Below are positions 19,340 through 33,400 of a stretch of 64,000 bases of DNA, piece after piece. Origin of the DNA: Crotalaria pallida. Lineage: Eukaryota; Streptophyta; Magnoliopsida; Fabales; Fabaceae. How positions within the stretch are numbered: the first letter of the stretch is position 1; the number at the start of each line of letters is the position of its first letter. The translations under genes and the position numbers were made by a program. The stretch lies in NCBI GenBank assembly GCA_037953625.1, contig CM075653.1, positions 100,667,639-100,731,638 of the forward strand. Reading direction: 5' to 3'. Below the pieces are notes generated by a model, which searched no databases, had not been told where the DNA came from, and worked only from the letters and a program-made list of their open reading frames with translations.

Positions 19340-22300
19340 TCAATGTCTAAAGTGCCTGACATTGGTAAAAAGTAATGAAACACCATACTTATTACAACAA
19401 TCTATGGCATCCTTGTCTCGGATACTCCCACCTGGTTCTGCAATAGCACCAATTCCACTTTGACATGCTTCTTCCACTGCATCTTTCCAAGCTGTTCATA
19501 AATTCAATACCTTGGTTAAACAAAAAGAAGCAGAAGTCTTCTCCTCCCTTTATCTATAACTATAAAAATTTGCTTAATTAACATTAAGGACTACCTAAAA
19601 ATTTACTATCATTTGCTGATTCAAGAGTGACGGTTTCCTCAGATTATATACACCAAAAGGAATTACTAATCCATCCACCACTTAATGTGTTATTAATGAC
19701 TAATGACTAACTATATACAGAATTCAGGTATTGCAAATATTTTATGCCATTAACGCACTTACCAAATGGGAAGAAGGCGTCACTAGCCAAAGCCGCTCCT
19801 TTAATATCATCTCCAGCTTTCCTTATTGCTATTCTTAAACTCTCCAGACGATTAGGTTGCCCACTTCCCATACCTAGCATACAATTGTCCTGCCAAAAGT
19901 CATTATAAAAAAGGATCAGATGCTTAAACCAGCCACTGAAGCAAAGAGAAGTTTCCAAGAAATAGTCAATGACAACCTTAGCGATCACAATAGCATTGCT
20001 TTTGACATGCTTCACACACAACCATGCAAACTCGGCATCGCGAAGCTCACTTTCCTGGGGAGCCTTCTCAGAGACTACGTTGAACTGGATGTCGTGTGGA
20101 GTTAAGTCATCTGAATCCTGAGCTAACCACCCTCCGCCAACTTGTCTGAGTGAAAGCTTTCCTGGTTCATTCTTTTTAGCTTCAAGAATCCTTAGAGTCT
20201 TTGACTTTCCACGAAGAATCTCAAGCCCCTTCTCCGTATAGCTGGGTGCAACCACAATTTCATAGAACATCCTTGTCTCCCCATCCGTCGGACTTCTAAA
20301 TTCTCGAATTTCTTTAGCAAGAGACTGAAATATAAAATACAAGTATTAAATAAGCAATGTGCCTCTATCTTCACAAAAAGAGACAATGACCCAAGTCCTT
20401 GACCTAAAACGTGAAACCACAGAATGGGTCTCCTTGCATCATCATTCTTGGCTTACAATGTGAAACCATAGAACGAGACACCCTGACAACAACAGCGATG
20501 ATGACAGCAATGGCAGTGATAAAGCTTAAAACACCAATTCTTATCTATTACCCATAACCCATTTCTAAATCTTACCTTGCCGCCTTACCAAAGCTTAAAA
20601 CTTGAAGTGTCTAGTTCCCTAGTCTTTCCCCCAATCCAATTGATTTCTTGTAGACGCATAAATTAATCATCTTCCTAATCATAGTGTAAACTATTTCCAT
20701 TGATTTTACAAGTCAATGGGCCAATATTCCAAATTCTAAAACAGATACCGCTCTAGTGAACTAGCCTCTTCACTAACACACCCGTTCACAAAAAGAGAGA
20801 ACCCTTCTTTATTTTTCACCTTGCATAACTTTAAAAGGAAAAAAAAAATAATTGACACCAGTAAAATAACAACAGAAATAACAATCAAGCATTATCCCAA
20901 AAGTTGGAGCCAACTATATTGCTTGCCTGATTGCAGAAGTTTCGAGAACACAGACTCATTCAAAAAGAGATACCATATTTCTAATAGCCAACAATTTTAA
21001 CTTGGGAATTTACCTCATCAACTTCAACATTGAAAGCTACAATTCCACCAAATGCACTAACTGGGTCCCCTTTAACAGCTAGTCTGTAGGCTTCAAGAAT
21101 ATCACTACGTGATGCTACTCCACATGGATTAGTATGCTTCACAACCACGCATGTGGGGTTCCTAAACTCACACACACAGTTCCAAGCAGCATCAGCATCC
21201 AAGTAGTTATTATACGACATCTCCTGCATTATAATGTTAAGGTTGTAACACCATGAAAGGGATTAACTCACACGAATGTTAATATCATACATTTTTTCAT
21301 TGGAAACTCTCATCCCAAAACATGATATCATGACTTTTAAAATATACCAAAGATATTTACCAATAATATTAGAATGAGACAGAGAAATTAGTAACTGATT
21401 CACACCTTTCCATGGTGTTGTATGGAAGTAGCAATTCCACCGCTGTTAACCTCAGAAAGACTTTTGTCAACATAGAATGCAGCTTTCTGATGAGGATTTT
21501 CACCATAACGGAGAGAACTTTTGAGCAAAAGTGGCACTGCCAAGCTAGGAGGAAATTTATCTGCATTAAAATGAGAACACAAGTCATCTGCAGTGCCTTC
21601 AATTAACGGTGCTTCAAATATTTACATTACAACACCATATTCTCATACCATCCAGTAACTCATACAGATATAAAAAGAAAAATAAAAGAAATTAGTTCCT
21701 TTGTTTTTCAATGTTTAGAATCAAAAAATAAATGAAGGTTTAAGTAAACTGTGTGTTTTCTGTTAAATAATTTTATGTTTGAAACAGCTTATAATAAAAA
21801 ATTCCAAGTTTTTTTTAAAAAATTATTGTTTCCCCAAAATAAATCTGAGCAAACATGTACTCATTAAGCTGTTAGGTCCCTTAAAAAAAATAATATTAAG
21901 TTGTTAATGTGTAGATTAAGCTTTTCCATTCTATGATAATAATTTAATTTATTTTCCCGTAATCAACATTTCGGTCTCACATGTATTATGTATGAAGTTA
22001 TAAATCCTTAAAAACTTTTAACGTAAGTACCTCCTGTACTCTGCTTCCACAGCCACTCGGATACTGCAGAGTCATAGGAAGCAACATGCTGAAAAGCTTT
22101 CCAAGCAAGCTTTAGCCTGAACTTATCATCATCCTTGTTTCCTTTAAGAAATTCCAGAAGAGCAGGGTAATCTTCTGAATCAACCACAACCAAAACATCC
22201 TTGTGATTCTGCTCCAAGAAAAACTTATCAGCTTATATTTGAGATATTTCAATAGAAAACCTGAATTTCAACCCAAAGATAGTATGCAATGATAAAAATT

Positions 22301-24588
22301 TATTTATTTTGAGGGGGAGTTGTTATCAATTCCAAGTTCTAAAAGTTTAGAATTACACAGTCAAACTAAACCACCTTTGCAGCAGCTCTAATCATGGCAG
22401 GACCACCAATGTCAATGTTTTCAATTCCATCCTCAAACTCAACACCTCCAGCTGATGTAACTTTATCATAAAATGGATACAGGTTCACCACCACAACATC
22501 AAAAGTACCTGAAAAGGAAAACTTAATGGAGGCAATTAAATACCTACTCTAACAAAACTCCAAATTCAACACAACAAAATTATACAACCATGTACTTGTG
22601 GTAAAAGACCTGGTAACATAACTTACCAATTCCATGTGTATTGAGAGCTTCAATATGATGTTTTTGGTCTCTTCGAGCAAGAATACCCCCATGTATGTTA
22701 GGATGCAAAGTTTTGACACGACCATCAAGCTATGTAGAGAAACCAAAACATTCTTGTCAAAAATGGGTAAGTTATGTAACAAATAGCAGACTGAAAAAAC
22801 AAATGAATCATAAAGTGAAGGAAAGGAAAACACATGGAAGATGATAGATATAAGAAAAAGCAAAAAGCTGACAATATTCCAGAAATGGAGGGAGAACAAC
22901 TCAAGCTACAAAGTACAAAGCAAGCTCACCATTTCAGGGAACTGAGTAAGTTGTTCAACCTTTGTAACAGTCACTCCAGCACTCTCCAATGCAGAAGCTG
23001 TTCCTCCAGTTGAAACAATACTGTACCTACAATTTAATAGGGGGACTATGATTATAGCAGCTGAAGCTGCTTGAATGCCATAAAATGCTTCTATAAAACA
23101 AGCATGAATATGGAGTACCAAAAAATAAAAAGACAGGCATATGAGAAACAATAACGTTTACATGTTGTCACAATGACACACACTTCTAGTTTAAGAAATG
23201 ACACTGACCTCCCATATTTTGCATTTGTTGTTACACTCACACCACATTCAGGTTTAAGAAATGACACTGACCTCAAATATGTTGCATTTGTTGTTACACT
23301 CACACCCCTTATGACAAACAACCAGTTTAAAATTATCAAGATTTTTCTTCGTCTCCTCACTCCCCTATCTATCCTTAACACACTTGCAGCAAGTTTTCAT
23401 TAGTTATTAACGAATCAGAGATCAAAAAGCAAAATAGGGTAGGTCATTCTCATTCCTTCTTAAAAACTAGAGGGGTTGCACGGGTGCTGGGTGCAATTTC
23501 CCCTTAAAAGAATGATAAGTTACCCTAATTCCTGGAGCCCATTCCCAAGAAAAGCCAAATCCTTCTTGTCCGACAATGATATCAATGCTTGCTTCATGCC
23601 TGTATCTCAGCAAAAGAACACAACATAGCATAAACTGTTAATCTTACATTTTAATCTTACATTTTAATTAAAAGCAAACTTCATCAAAGGGTAAACCATA
23701 GCTACACTCGGCATCTAAAATGATAATAGTAAACATATTATTGCTTAAAATCACAAAAACAATAGATCATCACGACTCGGTCTTAAATTAAAAATAACCG
23801 ATTGCCGCATGTAGCATAAGGAAAGGCAAATTATTCAAGCATTATCATAATGTAAAGCACCTAAATGGGACGACCTAAATGGGACGACCAATTTACATCT
23901 TGCATTAGGAGTGAATTTATCGGCTATCAGATAGCTCATCGGTCAAAAAGAACTTTGAGCCCCTGACCTTTCGGGCATCATCAGACTTTTTATCATCAGA
24001 CTTTTTAACCTGGTCAAAAAGAACTTTGAGCCCCTGACCTTTCGGGCATCATCAGACTTTTTAACCTTCAGCTGAATTATCAGTTGACTTTTCAGTCAAT
24101 TATAAACTTATCAGCTAATTTTAATCGACACTTCTAATTCAATCAGCTTGCTTATCATTTAAAAGTTTTCGGGCCTCGTCTTTTCATTCTTCGGCTAACT
24201 TATCAACCTCTAGTTAACTTTTTTTTTGGATAAATGAGTTCAGTATTTAATCGCTTTTTTCTGTTAGCTTGTTTGAATGAAAATGCGCTGTTGTATTCAC
24301 ATGAAAGCAAATAGATAACATAATTTTTATTAAACAAATTTCATGGTCAAATGAGCACATTACATTACCTTGTTGGTGAAAAGTTTCTGGGATATCCGTT
24401 GTGGTACTTTGGGGAACCGTAACGCTCATAGCAGAGTTCGAGGGAGAGAAGCGCAACAACTTTAGGGAGCGGTAGTGGTGGTAAGGTGAGTGAATAGAGA
24501 GAGAAAGGACTAGTTGAGGAAGACGAGAGGTGGCGGCGGCTACGGAGGCGGTGACGACAGCTCTGTAACCAGTTGGAGACTGAAGCAT
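19340..24588 (-). CDS. PURH: PURH: AICAR transformylase / IMP cyclohydrolase, 11 exons
   Basis: Bifunctional enzyme of the last two steps of purine synthesis (AICAR to FAICAR to IMP), in plants expected in plastids. Exons on the minus strand: 24369-24588, 23524-23599, 22930-23026, 22627-22729, 22375-22508, 22031-22208, 21406-21596, 21014-21223, 19977-20324, 19763-19889, 19340-19491. All introns are GT..AG and the joined frame is open: 1836 nt, 611 aa. Residues 1 to about 73 are Ser/Thr-rich and acid-poor, like a transit peptide. The cyclohydrolase domain follows with SLSDK, STGGTA (about 104), GRVKTLHPNIHGGIL (about 134) and NLYPF. The transformylase domain has SLRYGENPHQKAAF, the catalytic-type Lys-His at 362-363 (VVKHTNPCG), SAFGGIVA, PGGSIRDKD and a terminal RHFRH. 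No break was seen. The introns hold no identified large insertion. Confidence 0.93.
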
Positions 24589-24700
24589 TGTCCTTTTGTT
24601 TATCTGACTTCCTAACCTACTGGCGTTTATTTGTTGTGAGTATATGGCGTTTATTTCAAGGACAAAACCTAATTGCTATGAGGGGAAAATCAAGTTCTGG
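24589..24700 (-). promoter_or_regulatory. PURH upstream region
   Basis: Only about 110 bp separate the PURH ATG from a transposon-like GC-rich block. The 5' UTR and core promoter must lie here or extend into that block. I see no clear TATA box. Confidence 0.3.
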
Positions 24701-25207
24701 ACAAAAAAATAATATATATGAACATTAAGAGAGAGACGCTGGGAGCAAGACGGTTGGCGACGGCGACCGGCGGCTTTGATGGCGGCTTCGATGGCGAGCG
24801 GCGACAGCGATGGAGGCCAGAGAGAAGAGAAGAACGGCGCCCCAAAGAGGAGAAGAACGGCGCTCCCAAGAGAAGATCGGCGCTGTGAAGAGAAGAACGT
24901 CGCCGCTGTGAAGAGAGAAGATCAGCGCCGTGAAGGGAGAGTGGGGGGCTGCTGACAGTGAGGGTTGTGCGTGTGAATTGTGAGTGTGAGGCAGTGACTA
25001 GGGTTAACTGTTAGGTTTTGGTTAACCGGTCCGGTCTGGTCTTAACCATCTCAAAAATAGTAAAATCGTGGATCGAACCATATAATAATGATCTAAAAAA
25101 TTTGAGATTGGACCAAACCACGAGACCAGATTGGATCATATTTTTTGGTCCGGTCCGGTTCAGTTTGACCGGTCTCTCAGTCCAAGACCAAATCGCTTAC
25201 ACACGTA
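24700..25207. mobile_element. Truncated hAT element (right half), GGTCCGG type
   Basis: 25014-25207 matches the right arm of the hAT element at 37020-37865 in order (GGTCCGGTCTGG, CACGAGACCAGA, CATATTTTTTGGTCCGGTCC, CGCTTACACAC). The preceding 24720-25000 is GC-rich with degenerate AAGAACGGCGC repeats. It ends in a GTGTGA-rich stretch that also precedes the right arm of the other copy. No left arm is visible, so this is a relic. It lies just upstream of PURH. Confidence 0.5.
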
Positions 25208-25920
25208 ATATGTTGTGCGCATATTTTATTTTACTCGGACGTTCGTCAATTTTATTTTATTTTTTTTTAAGTTTTTGTACTTGTAAATAAGATTAATTTT
25301 GCATTTAGTGTTTGAAAGTTTTTTTTTGAGTTATTAGTCATTTTGATCTCTAAGAGTGTGACATTTTGGTCCCTCAAAGATCATAAATACATATTTAGTC
25401 CCTGAGAGTGTCCCACGTCAATCAAGTTAAGTTTGTCACCTCTGCACATGAGGAAAACACTGCGTTTTAGGGTACTTTGTGATGTGTATGAACTTCATCT
25501 TCTTCCCCCATTTGCATCCTGTCCTTAACCATTCATGGAACTCTAAAAGAAATACCAGTAATTGGTTATTGTGCAAAGTGCAAAATAAAATCATGTTTTT
25601 GTTTATGTTGGAGGAATCATCATCCTTAGTGTATGACAAATTATGAAGAAGACAATGTTTTGCAGGAAGAAGACAATGTTTGAGATACTGGTTGGGTGGT
25701 TCTAGATGGTACTGGTTTATGAAGGGAGAAGAGAGTGTTTTGCAAGCTTGTGAAGGAAGACATTATAAGTTCATGAATGAATAGTCGATATTGTTAAAAT
25801 CGATCATTTTAGTCCCTGAAACATATATACATAATTTAATTTAGTCCTTTTTAAATTTCAAATCAATTCAATATAGTCCCTCAATTTTTTTAGAAAACAA
25901 GCAACCTAGTAGTATGGGGC
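25208..25920. other. AT-rich intergenic DNA with TAGTCCCT repeats
   Basis: Holds direct repeats of the word TTTAGTCCCTGA (about 25395, 25810) and TAGTCCCTCAA (about 25875), common in plant MITE ends. I could not define an element boundary. No gene is seen. Confidence 0.4.
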
Positions 25921-26107
25921 ATAACGTTAAAACCAATATGTATGTTGCATTTGAGGCATCACCTGTTCACAAAACTAATATTTCCCTAATGTTTCATTAA
26001 AACCAGTATGTATGTAAGGCATCACATGTTCACAAAACTAATCTTTCCTTAATGTTTCGTTAAAACCAATATGTATGTTGCAATTAAGACATCACTCGTT
26101 CACAATA
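25921..26107. repeat. Three-unit tandem repeat, units of about 60-85 bp
   Basis: Three units contain TTAAAACCARTATGTATG, a CATCACNTGTTCACAA block and TTTCCYTAATGTTTC. They lie beyond the 3' end of the Mutator transposase relic and may be its subterminal repeats. Confidence 0.55.
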
Positions 26108-26402
26108 CATGAATGTATGCAATGAAAGGCTAGCATTACCTTGATTTCCATTAAAACATATCCATAAAAACATTTTAACATGTTCACAAAATTAACCTTG
26201 CATACAAGGCTTCAAAAAACTTCCTATTCAAAATACCCAGCTAAATAAAATAATAGCTCCTTAGTTACATATCCACATGCATATAACAATACCATGTACA
26301 AATTTAATACCAAACCAAATCAGATAGAGTATAAAGATCTCAATTACATCATCAAAATAACCTTACATACAAGGCTTCAAAAAATATCCCTAAATCTAGT
26401 CT

Positions 26403-27780
26403 TCATTTCTTCACTAGTATTATACCTCTTAGCGTTGGTGTAGGAATGAAAATCATTGCTTCTGGTTGCATGACTCCTGTATATTTTGGTGGTCTCAGTT
26501 CAACAAATGGCCTCAGTTCAACAGGTCTCACGGGCTGCCTGGCTGGTGGTGGCCTATACCTGCTTTGTGTAAGTGGCACAAAAGTGGATTGAGGTGGAGG
26601 TAATATAGAGGTGGGTGGAGGTGGCACAAAGGTGGGTTGAGGTGGAGGTGGCACATCACTATAAGATTGAGAAACCTACAAATTAAATTAAACATCAATA
26701 TGCAGCATATCTTAAAAACAAAACAAAAAAAACCATTAACAAAGTACCTCAGTTTGAGAAAGCTCTAACTGTGATGATTGAGACAAGCCAATTTCAGTGG
26801 GTGTGGAATCCACAATGGGCATGGACTCTGAAGTGGGTGTTGTTTTCTGGATCTTCATCCATCGTGGCAAATGAGACACGCCTTGATTCTTACATCCAAG
26901 AGTATTGTGCCTTATGAAACCACACCTTGAACATTGTATATCGGATATTGACTTTTTCAGCTTAGTTCTATTTTTCTAAGGATTCACCTTCTTTTCTCCT
27001 ATTCTTCTTTGGTCTTCCTGGTTTTTTCTTAATGGGAGGCGGCATAGGCTCATTGTTTGGCCTTCTCTCCCAATACTCTTGGCCAGTAGTTGGTTGCACA
27101 AACCACTAGTATGTAGCATTGTAAGAACCCATGATTAGCCAAGCATCACAATGATCCTCTGGCCTTTGATTCATGAAAGCAATGGCTGCAACTGCATGAT
27201 GACATGGCATCCCTGTCAATTGCCAGAACCTGCAAGTGCAAGTTTGTGCAGCTATGTCTACATCCACATTACCATAAGGCCCTTCTACCTGAAATCTTGA
27301 CTCCCCGTTGTCTTCAGCCCATTTTGGTGTCCAAAAGTTACTGCACATTTATTCCTTATCATGCCTACTTTGCTGAACTAGTGCAAGATTCTCGGTGTAA
27401 TTTGCGAATGCCATTTTATTCTTAGCCATTGTCTTCATAATATAACATTTAATTACCGCAGTCATTGTGAGGATAGGCTTTCCTCTCATTTTAACAATGG
27501 CTTTATTGAAAACTTATAAAAAAAAAAGCAAAATATTATGAATTAAGAGACATAAACCAGGATATACATCAAGGTATTTGTAATTTATTAATTACCAATA
27601 ATAGTTCAAGAGATGTATACATACCTCACAATAGTTGTTGGTGATGTTGTCCACTTTAGACCATGCATCAAAGTGTGCCTTTGTCCTTGATGCTTCAGGC
27701 CATTTGTTCAAGTATCTCAGCGCATTAACATTATTATTCTTCACCCTCTCCATTACACGATCATATTAAGGGACAATGGT
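26403..27780 (-). pseudogene. Mutator (MULE) transposase, C-terminal part
   Basis: On the minus strand from 27780: a transposase tail block (ALRYLNKWPEASRTKAHFDAW, about 27600-27740), then KMRGKPILT, NFWTPKWAEDNG and a SWIM zinc finger (CTCRFWQLTGMPCHHAVAAI, about 27155-27240). A basic AT-hook-like KKKPGRPKKNRRK (about 27010), a CCHC knuckle CSRCGFIRHNTLGC (about 26900) and a Pro-rich tail ending at 26403 follow. Stops break it, for example just before MCSNFW at 27348. This is the downstream half of the same gene as 34845-36225. The join is interrupted by solo LTR F. Confidence 0.82.
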
Positions 27781-28632
27781 TGTAATACCCGCAATTTTCA
27801 GCATTTTAATAAAGCAAATTTTGAGAATTTCTGATTGGGCAGTTATTTTCGAATTGATATAAATTCGTTATTCGATTTAAATTACGAATGGAAATAATTA
27901 TTTGGGAAATTATTTGATAATGGTGGATTATTTTGTTTTGTTTTGTGTTTTGAAGGAATTATTACTTATTGATTTATTTGATTACGTAATTGTGAAAATT
28001 CATAACTTTTGATTTGTAAATCCGAATTTGATAAATTTACAGTCAAAACGATTGTATTAAAATGTAGAATTTATTTTGGTACAGTTTGGGATTCATTTTA
28101 CTATCCACGAGATTTTTTTTATTTTGAGAAGAATTATAATGTTTTGGTTAATTAAAGTGAGTTATGATTTTCAAGTATTATTTACTGTATTGGGAAAAAT
28201 GTTATTTTTACTGCATGGTGATGTTGTACGGTTTTAATATAGTTTTGTGCATTTTGAATTTCAAATTGGTAGACATAAAATTATGAGTGCACAAGACCTC
28301 TAGGGTAATCCAATTAAACATACCTTACCATAATTAATGCATAGTCACCCTATATGTTCCCTATAGGAGACAAGTCATTAAATGCCCTATCCTAACTAGA
28401 TTTTGGGCCAATGCATGCAAGTGCTCTTTATCTCTTTGTCTCATTAATTAATACCCTACATAAACCTAAACATACCTATATCCACTTAATTATTACACAT
28501 GCTCTTGAAATAAAATGCAAAACCCTACCCTTAAATACTAAACAGGCCGCGAGGGAGCATGGCTTGTGGGGAAGCCTCTTGATTTTTATTGACCCCAATT
28601 TTTAGCGAATGCACCCCACCTTATGCCCCATT

Positions 28633-28640
28633 ATAAATAC
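28633..28640 (+). promoter_or_regulatory. TATA box of LTR F
   Basis: ATTATAAATACACCCCC aligns with ATCTATAAATACCCCC of LTR F2 (about 62190). Both are followed by a TTCTTG..TTATTCT start region and an AGAGAGGAGAAAGAGAG purine tract. Confidence 0.65.
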
Positions 28641-28899
28641 ACCCCCACCCATGAACCTTCATTCTTGTTTATTCTCCTTAATCACTACGACAAAAAAAAA
28701 TAGAAGAGAGGAGAAAGAGAGAGGGAAGGGCCGAGGCACCATAGGAGGGAGAAGTAGGAAGGAGGATCGATTTTTCAAGGGCATTTTCAAAGCTTCATTG
28801 GTTTAAACCTTACTCCGTAGTTCATGTCCTTTCTTGTTCTTAGTCCATTTCTTCTTGCCTTTGCTCATTTTCAGTTTCTATGAGCTTTTGATTTTTAGT

Positions 28900-30480
28900 T
28901 AATGATTTGCCATTGCATGTTGGTTTTTATTAATGATCTATGGTTTGTAAGTCTTTATATGCATATATTCAAGTTTAAAAATGAAAAAGGAACAAGCTTG
29001 AACCATGGATGATCCCACGGTTTTGTCCTTATTCATATACAAGATGATTTTTGTTTTCCTCTTCAATATTTGATTCTTGATCTTGAAATAAATATGAGTA
29101 TATTGATGTGTGTTGCAAGAAATTTTTGTTTTTCCTTATTAGGCCATTCGGCCAAAAAAAAATAATGAAGGGGATGAGTTTTGTTTTTGATGCATGTTAT
29201 TTTTTTTGTTCCTCTATGATTTTTAAGTCCTAAAGTATAAAGATATAAGTTTTGAGTTGAAAAATGAACATGCAACCATGTTCTAGGGTGCCACGGTTTG
29301 GTCCCTTTTGGTTCAAAATGATTTTGTTTATTGATTTGTGTTGAGGACCTTTAAATATGAATTGATTTAGTGTTGTTCTTGAATTATTGTGTTTGATGTG
29401 TAAAGATTTTTCTTTTTTCCTTCACGCATGTCACGGCCAAGAAGAAAAGTTGGAGGAAATGATTTTTGTTCTTCATGCATGATGGTTTTCCATGTTCCTT
29501 AATGATTTTTTTTAAGCTCTAATATGAAAAGTTTTGAGCTTTAAGGTTTGAAATGGATTTGTTTTGTGTTTTTAGGTCCATACGGTTTTATTGTGATTTT
29601 TAATCGAGTGTTTTAATTTTGTTTTGACAAAGAGTGAAGGATCAAGCCTTGATTTTTATTGACTTTAAGATATATGTTTATGTGTTGTGTTATTGTGTAA
29701 GGGTTCCTCAATTTTCCTTCTCTATGATTCGACCAAGATGAGAAAAGGAAGGAATGAAATTGATTTTTGGTGTTTGATTAATTTTAAGCTTTGATCTTTG
29801 ATTTTTAAGTGCATATATACATGTGAGAGTCTAAGTTTAAAATGAACAAAATAAACATGCAAGAATTTTGAAGGCCATACGGTTTTCTTATGGATTTTGT
29901 CCCAAATGATTTGGTTTTATTTTGACACTATGATTTATGTTTAAATGAAGGAATGAAAAATGGATTTTTTGTGTGTGAATTGTGTTGATTGAGTTGTATG
30001 AAAATCCCTAATTCTCCACCATGATTAATTCGGCCTAAGTATGTTGGAAAGGGAAATAAATTGGTCTATGAATGCATGTTGTATTTGAGTTAAAATAAGT
30101 TGTTTTCATGTTCATTAATTTGGTTTTGAAGAAAACAATTGATGAATTGATTTTTGTGTTGATTTGTAAATATATGTGCAATTCGGTTTTATGTGAGAAA
30201 ATGATTAAGTGTAGAATTTTTTTGTGTTCTTAGGTTACTTGGTTAAGTGCAATTGATTTAGGTTTGTTTGAAAATGATAAAGTGATTTGATTTGAGTTTG
30301 TTGTTGAAAAAGGAATTAAGATATTGAATGAAAATGAATCAATTTGGTTTGAAAAATGCATGTTTGAGTGAGCTAAGTGTGTTGGCTGTAAATTTATGAT
30401 TTTGATGTATGATAGTGTGTGTTTGAAGTAGGAAACAAAGTCATTTAGGGGATGCACATTTGAGAATGACATAGGAAACA
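28900..30480 (+). repeat. Degenerate ~300-bp tandem repeats in LTR F leader
   Basis: Recurring words in the same order: a GAACAAGCTTGAACCATG-like block, CCACGGTTTTGTCC or CATACGGTTTT, TTGTGTTG..AAGATTTTT, TTCGGCCAA, and TTTTTGATGCATG. I count about five units with growing divergence. The start of the array is also visible in LTR F2 (about 62420-62880). This explains part of the extreme LTR length. Confidence 0.5.
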
Positions 30481-33400
30481 CAAAATTGAACCTATGCTGA
30501 ATTTTTAGACATAATGCTTTAGCTTGTAGGAGGTTTTAATAAACAGTAGTTGTGCTAACTTGATTGATTTGAAAATTTAATATGTTTTTCTTGTTAATGT
30601 CTAAATAAATTCTGGAAAGTTTGGAGTGATTTGGAATTGTTTTAGTATTTTAAATGAATTTTGTGTGTTGAAGAATGTTTAAGGAAAACTTGTGTTTTAA
30701 TGGCAAAAGACTAGAAGGAAAAATGTTTCCTCAAACTCAATACTCATGAAACTTGGTCACTGTTTTGGTGATGCTAAATGTAGTGCCTCTTAATTTTTGT
30801 GTGATTTTTGAAATTGGTTCTCTAATTGTATTTGAGTCACTTTGGCAAAAGCGATTTCGAAAAAAAAAAGCTTTTTGGATAAAACAGAAACTGAATTTTT
30901 GAAATTAACCTATTCCAAATTACTTTAAACTTTTATGGTAGCTTCTTAAACATGTCTTAAGGTTCTCTGAAAAATTTGAAGAGGTTTGGAGTTGATTTGA
31001 TAATTTTTCCAAGGTAAAACAATGACCCGATTGGTTCATATTTATCAGACTTAGTGGCAGAATTAATTGAAAAAGTATGACTCAAACAACTCCAAATAAT
31101 CTGAAATTTCTATGATATGGTCTTGACTGTATGAGGAAGGTGTGTAGCAATTTTCATACAATTCGGAGTTAATTTATTATTTTTAATTTTGGCATTTTAG
31201 CCTCAGGTCAGAAATAGTGCTGTTGTGATTTTTAAGCGAAATCTGATTTGAAACCTAATCTAAGATTGTTCAAATGACTTTAAAATTTTATATGTTGAAC
31301 TTCGATATAAGTGCATATGTTCTGTAAATTTTGGGATTTAAATGAATTGATTTTATATGGTTTTAGTTGTGTCTTTCTTATTTTTCCCGTAATTGAACTA
31401 ATACTCAATTTGATACTTTTTGGACATGCATGAACTTTTGTGCATTTTGGTGACTTGGCTGAACCGTATGTGAAGATATCTCGGTGTGCTTAATTGGATA
31501 TGGTGTGGATTTGTATTTAGGCTATGTGAAAATAAATTGTAAGCTAATTGTTTGCGGTGTTTCGATCTAGGCTTTTGGTTTGAGAATTTTGAATTGAGAT
31601 TGCTTTATGTACTAAATGTTAACTAATTTATTATGTGATGCATGTTAATTGAATCATTTTGTTTAAGTATCTTGGAATTGTTTGTTTGATAAAGAAAGTG
31701 AAGCAAAATGAGTTAATTAATGAGTTACGATGTTGTGTTTGGTCCTTTGAAGTTAAATGATCTTTGAAAAGGTTTGTTTAATTGAAAAATGATGAGTGTT
31801 TGGTTTCTGCCCTATTTTGTTGCACGGTGTTGTGTTTGAAAAAGCAAATTGTTTTAAGTGTTATTTTTAAGCAAAGTGTTAAAGGGATTTAAAGTACGAT
31901 TTTTCGGTGTTTTCGGATTTTGCAAAAAAGTAATTTTGAATTTATCTCTTCGCTGTACAACGTCGATTTGACTTGTGTATCACTTCTAAAAATCTTTGCA
32001 ATTGATTAAAAACTTGATCTTTTAAAGGTATTTGATTTAGAGAAGAGTTGGATTGAAAGAGTGGTATTTTTTTTCGGTGTTTTTGAGCTTTGAGTCGTGG
32101 CTGTCCGGAACGAACCAACAACCAAAGGAATCGTTTTAAAGTGTTTTATACATTTTTTTAGAACATTTTGAAGTATTTAAAGTATGTTCAATAGTTGGAC
32201 TTAATTTGAGAAAGTAAAGGTTTTCCATCACGATTATCCGATAAGGATTTAAAAATCATTTTCAAAAGTGAGTTGATATTAAGCAAGAATGTTGATTGGA
32301 TAGCCTTGTATTAATTTTGTGTTTTGTTTTAAGCAAAGGAACTGCCAGTCGAGATTTTTGGAGCTGCTGTCAGTCGGAAGGACCCGCAACGATTTCTGTC
32401 CGATATTTGCTGGAATTAATATGAGAGAGGGGCTTTCCCCAGACACTGTGGTATTAAGGTAAATATTAAGACGTTCCATATCATCTCAAAGATCGGAACC
32501 TAGTGGTCTCTAGGTCAGTAGTATCGTGGCAATTGTTTGTGTGTGTAGCCATGTGTACGCAGAGGACTAGGACCACGCACCTTATGATGCATGATGTTAT
32601 TAATGTGAATATGCTGTGATGATATGAATTGCTTTTATTATTTATGCATGATGAATATTTGGTATATAATGATGATGTTAATGTCTGGAACTTGGTGAGA
32701 TGTTTGTATGTTTAATCCACGATGGAAATTAAGTGAGGCATTGAAAATTATGAAATAATAATGATGTTGATGAGAATGATGCGATGATGTTAAATTAAGT
32801 GATGAAAAAGAAAAGATTTTGAATAATAATGTGATGTGTCGATAAGCTTTGGAAAACTTGGATATGGAAGTACAAGGAAAGAAATAATAAGACTAATAAG
32901 ATCGGAATCCGAGAAGCATACGTGCGCAGTAGCAAAAGGATTATCTTGACATGTGTACCTGCTCGAGGAACTCTTCAAGGTGTACGGTTGACGTGACGCG
33001 TTCGTCGGGTTGAGGAGCTCCCCAACGTGATCAATGATTATGAAGATTGCGGAATATCAAGAAAGCGTTAATGCGGAAGATCGGATTAGAGGTCGAGGTT
33101 CACCGAAGGGATGAACAAGGGTGACTCGTCCGAACTTAGAATTAATTAAAATACTAATAAGACTTTAAAAGACAATGAATAACGCGGCGAGTTGAGTGTG
33201 AAGTAGTGGAGAGGAAGATACCCTGTTTATCTGCGGATACTCAGGAGAGTGATTGTGATAGGGGAGGGTGATGACAGTGAAACGTCAATTAACCTAGAGT
33301 GCTCTTCTAGGCAGAACGAGTCTATATGTGATCGGGGATTAATACCCAATGGATCGTAGCGTGTTCTGCACCCGGAACTAGAAAAGTATTGTCGTCCGAT

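Noticed and set aside
25330..25960. A MITE bounded by TAGTCCCT motifs
   Set aside because: The motifs are in the same orientation, and no inverted repeats or target duplication could be paired.
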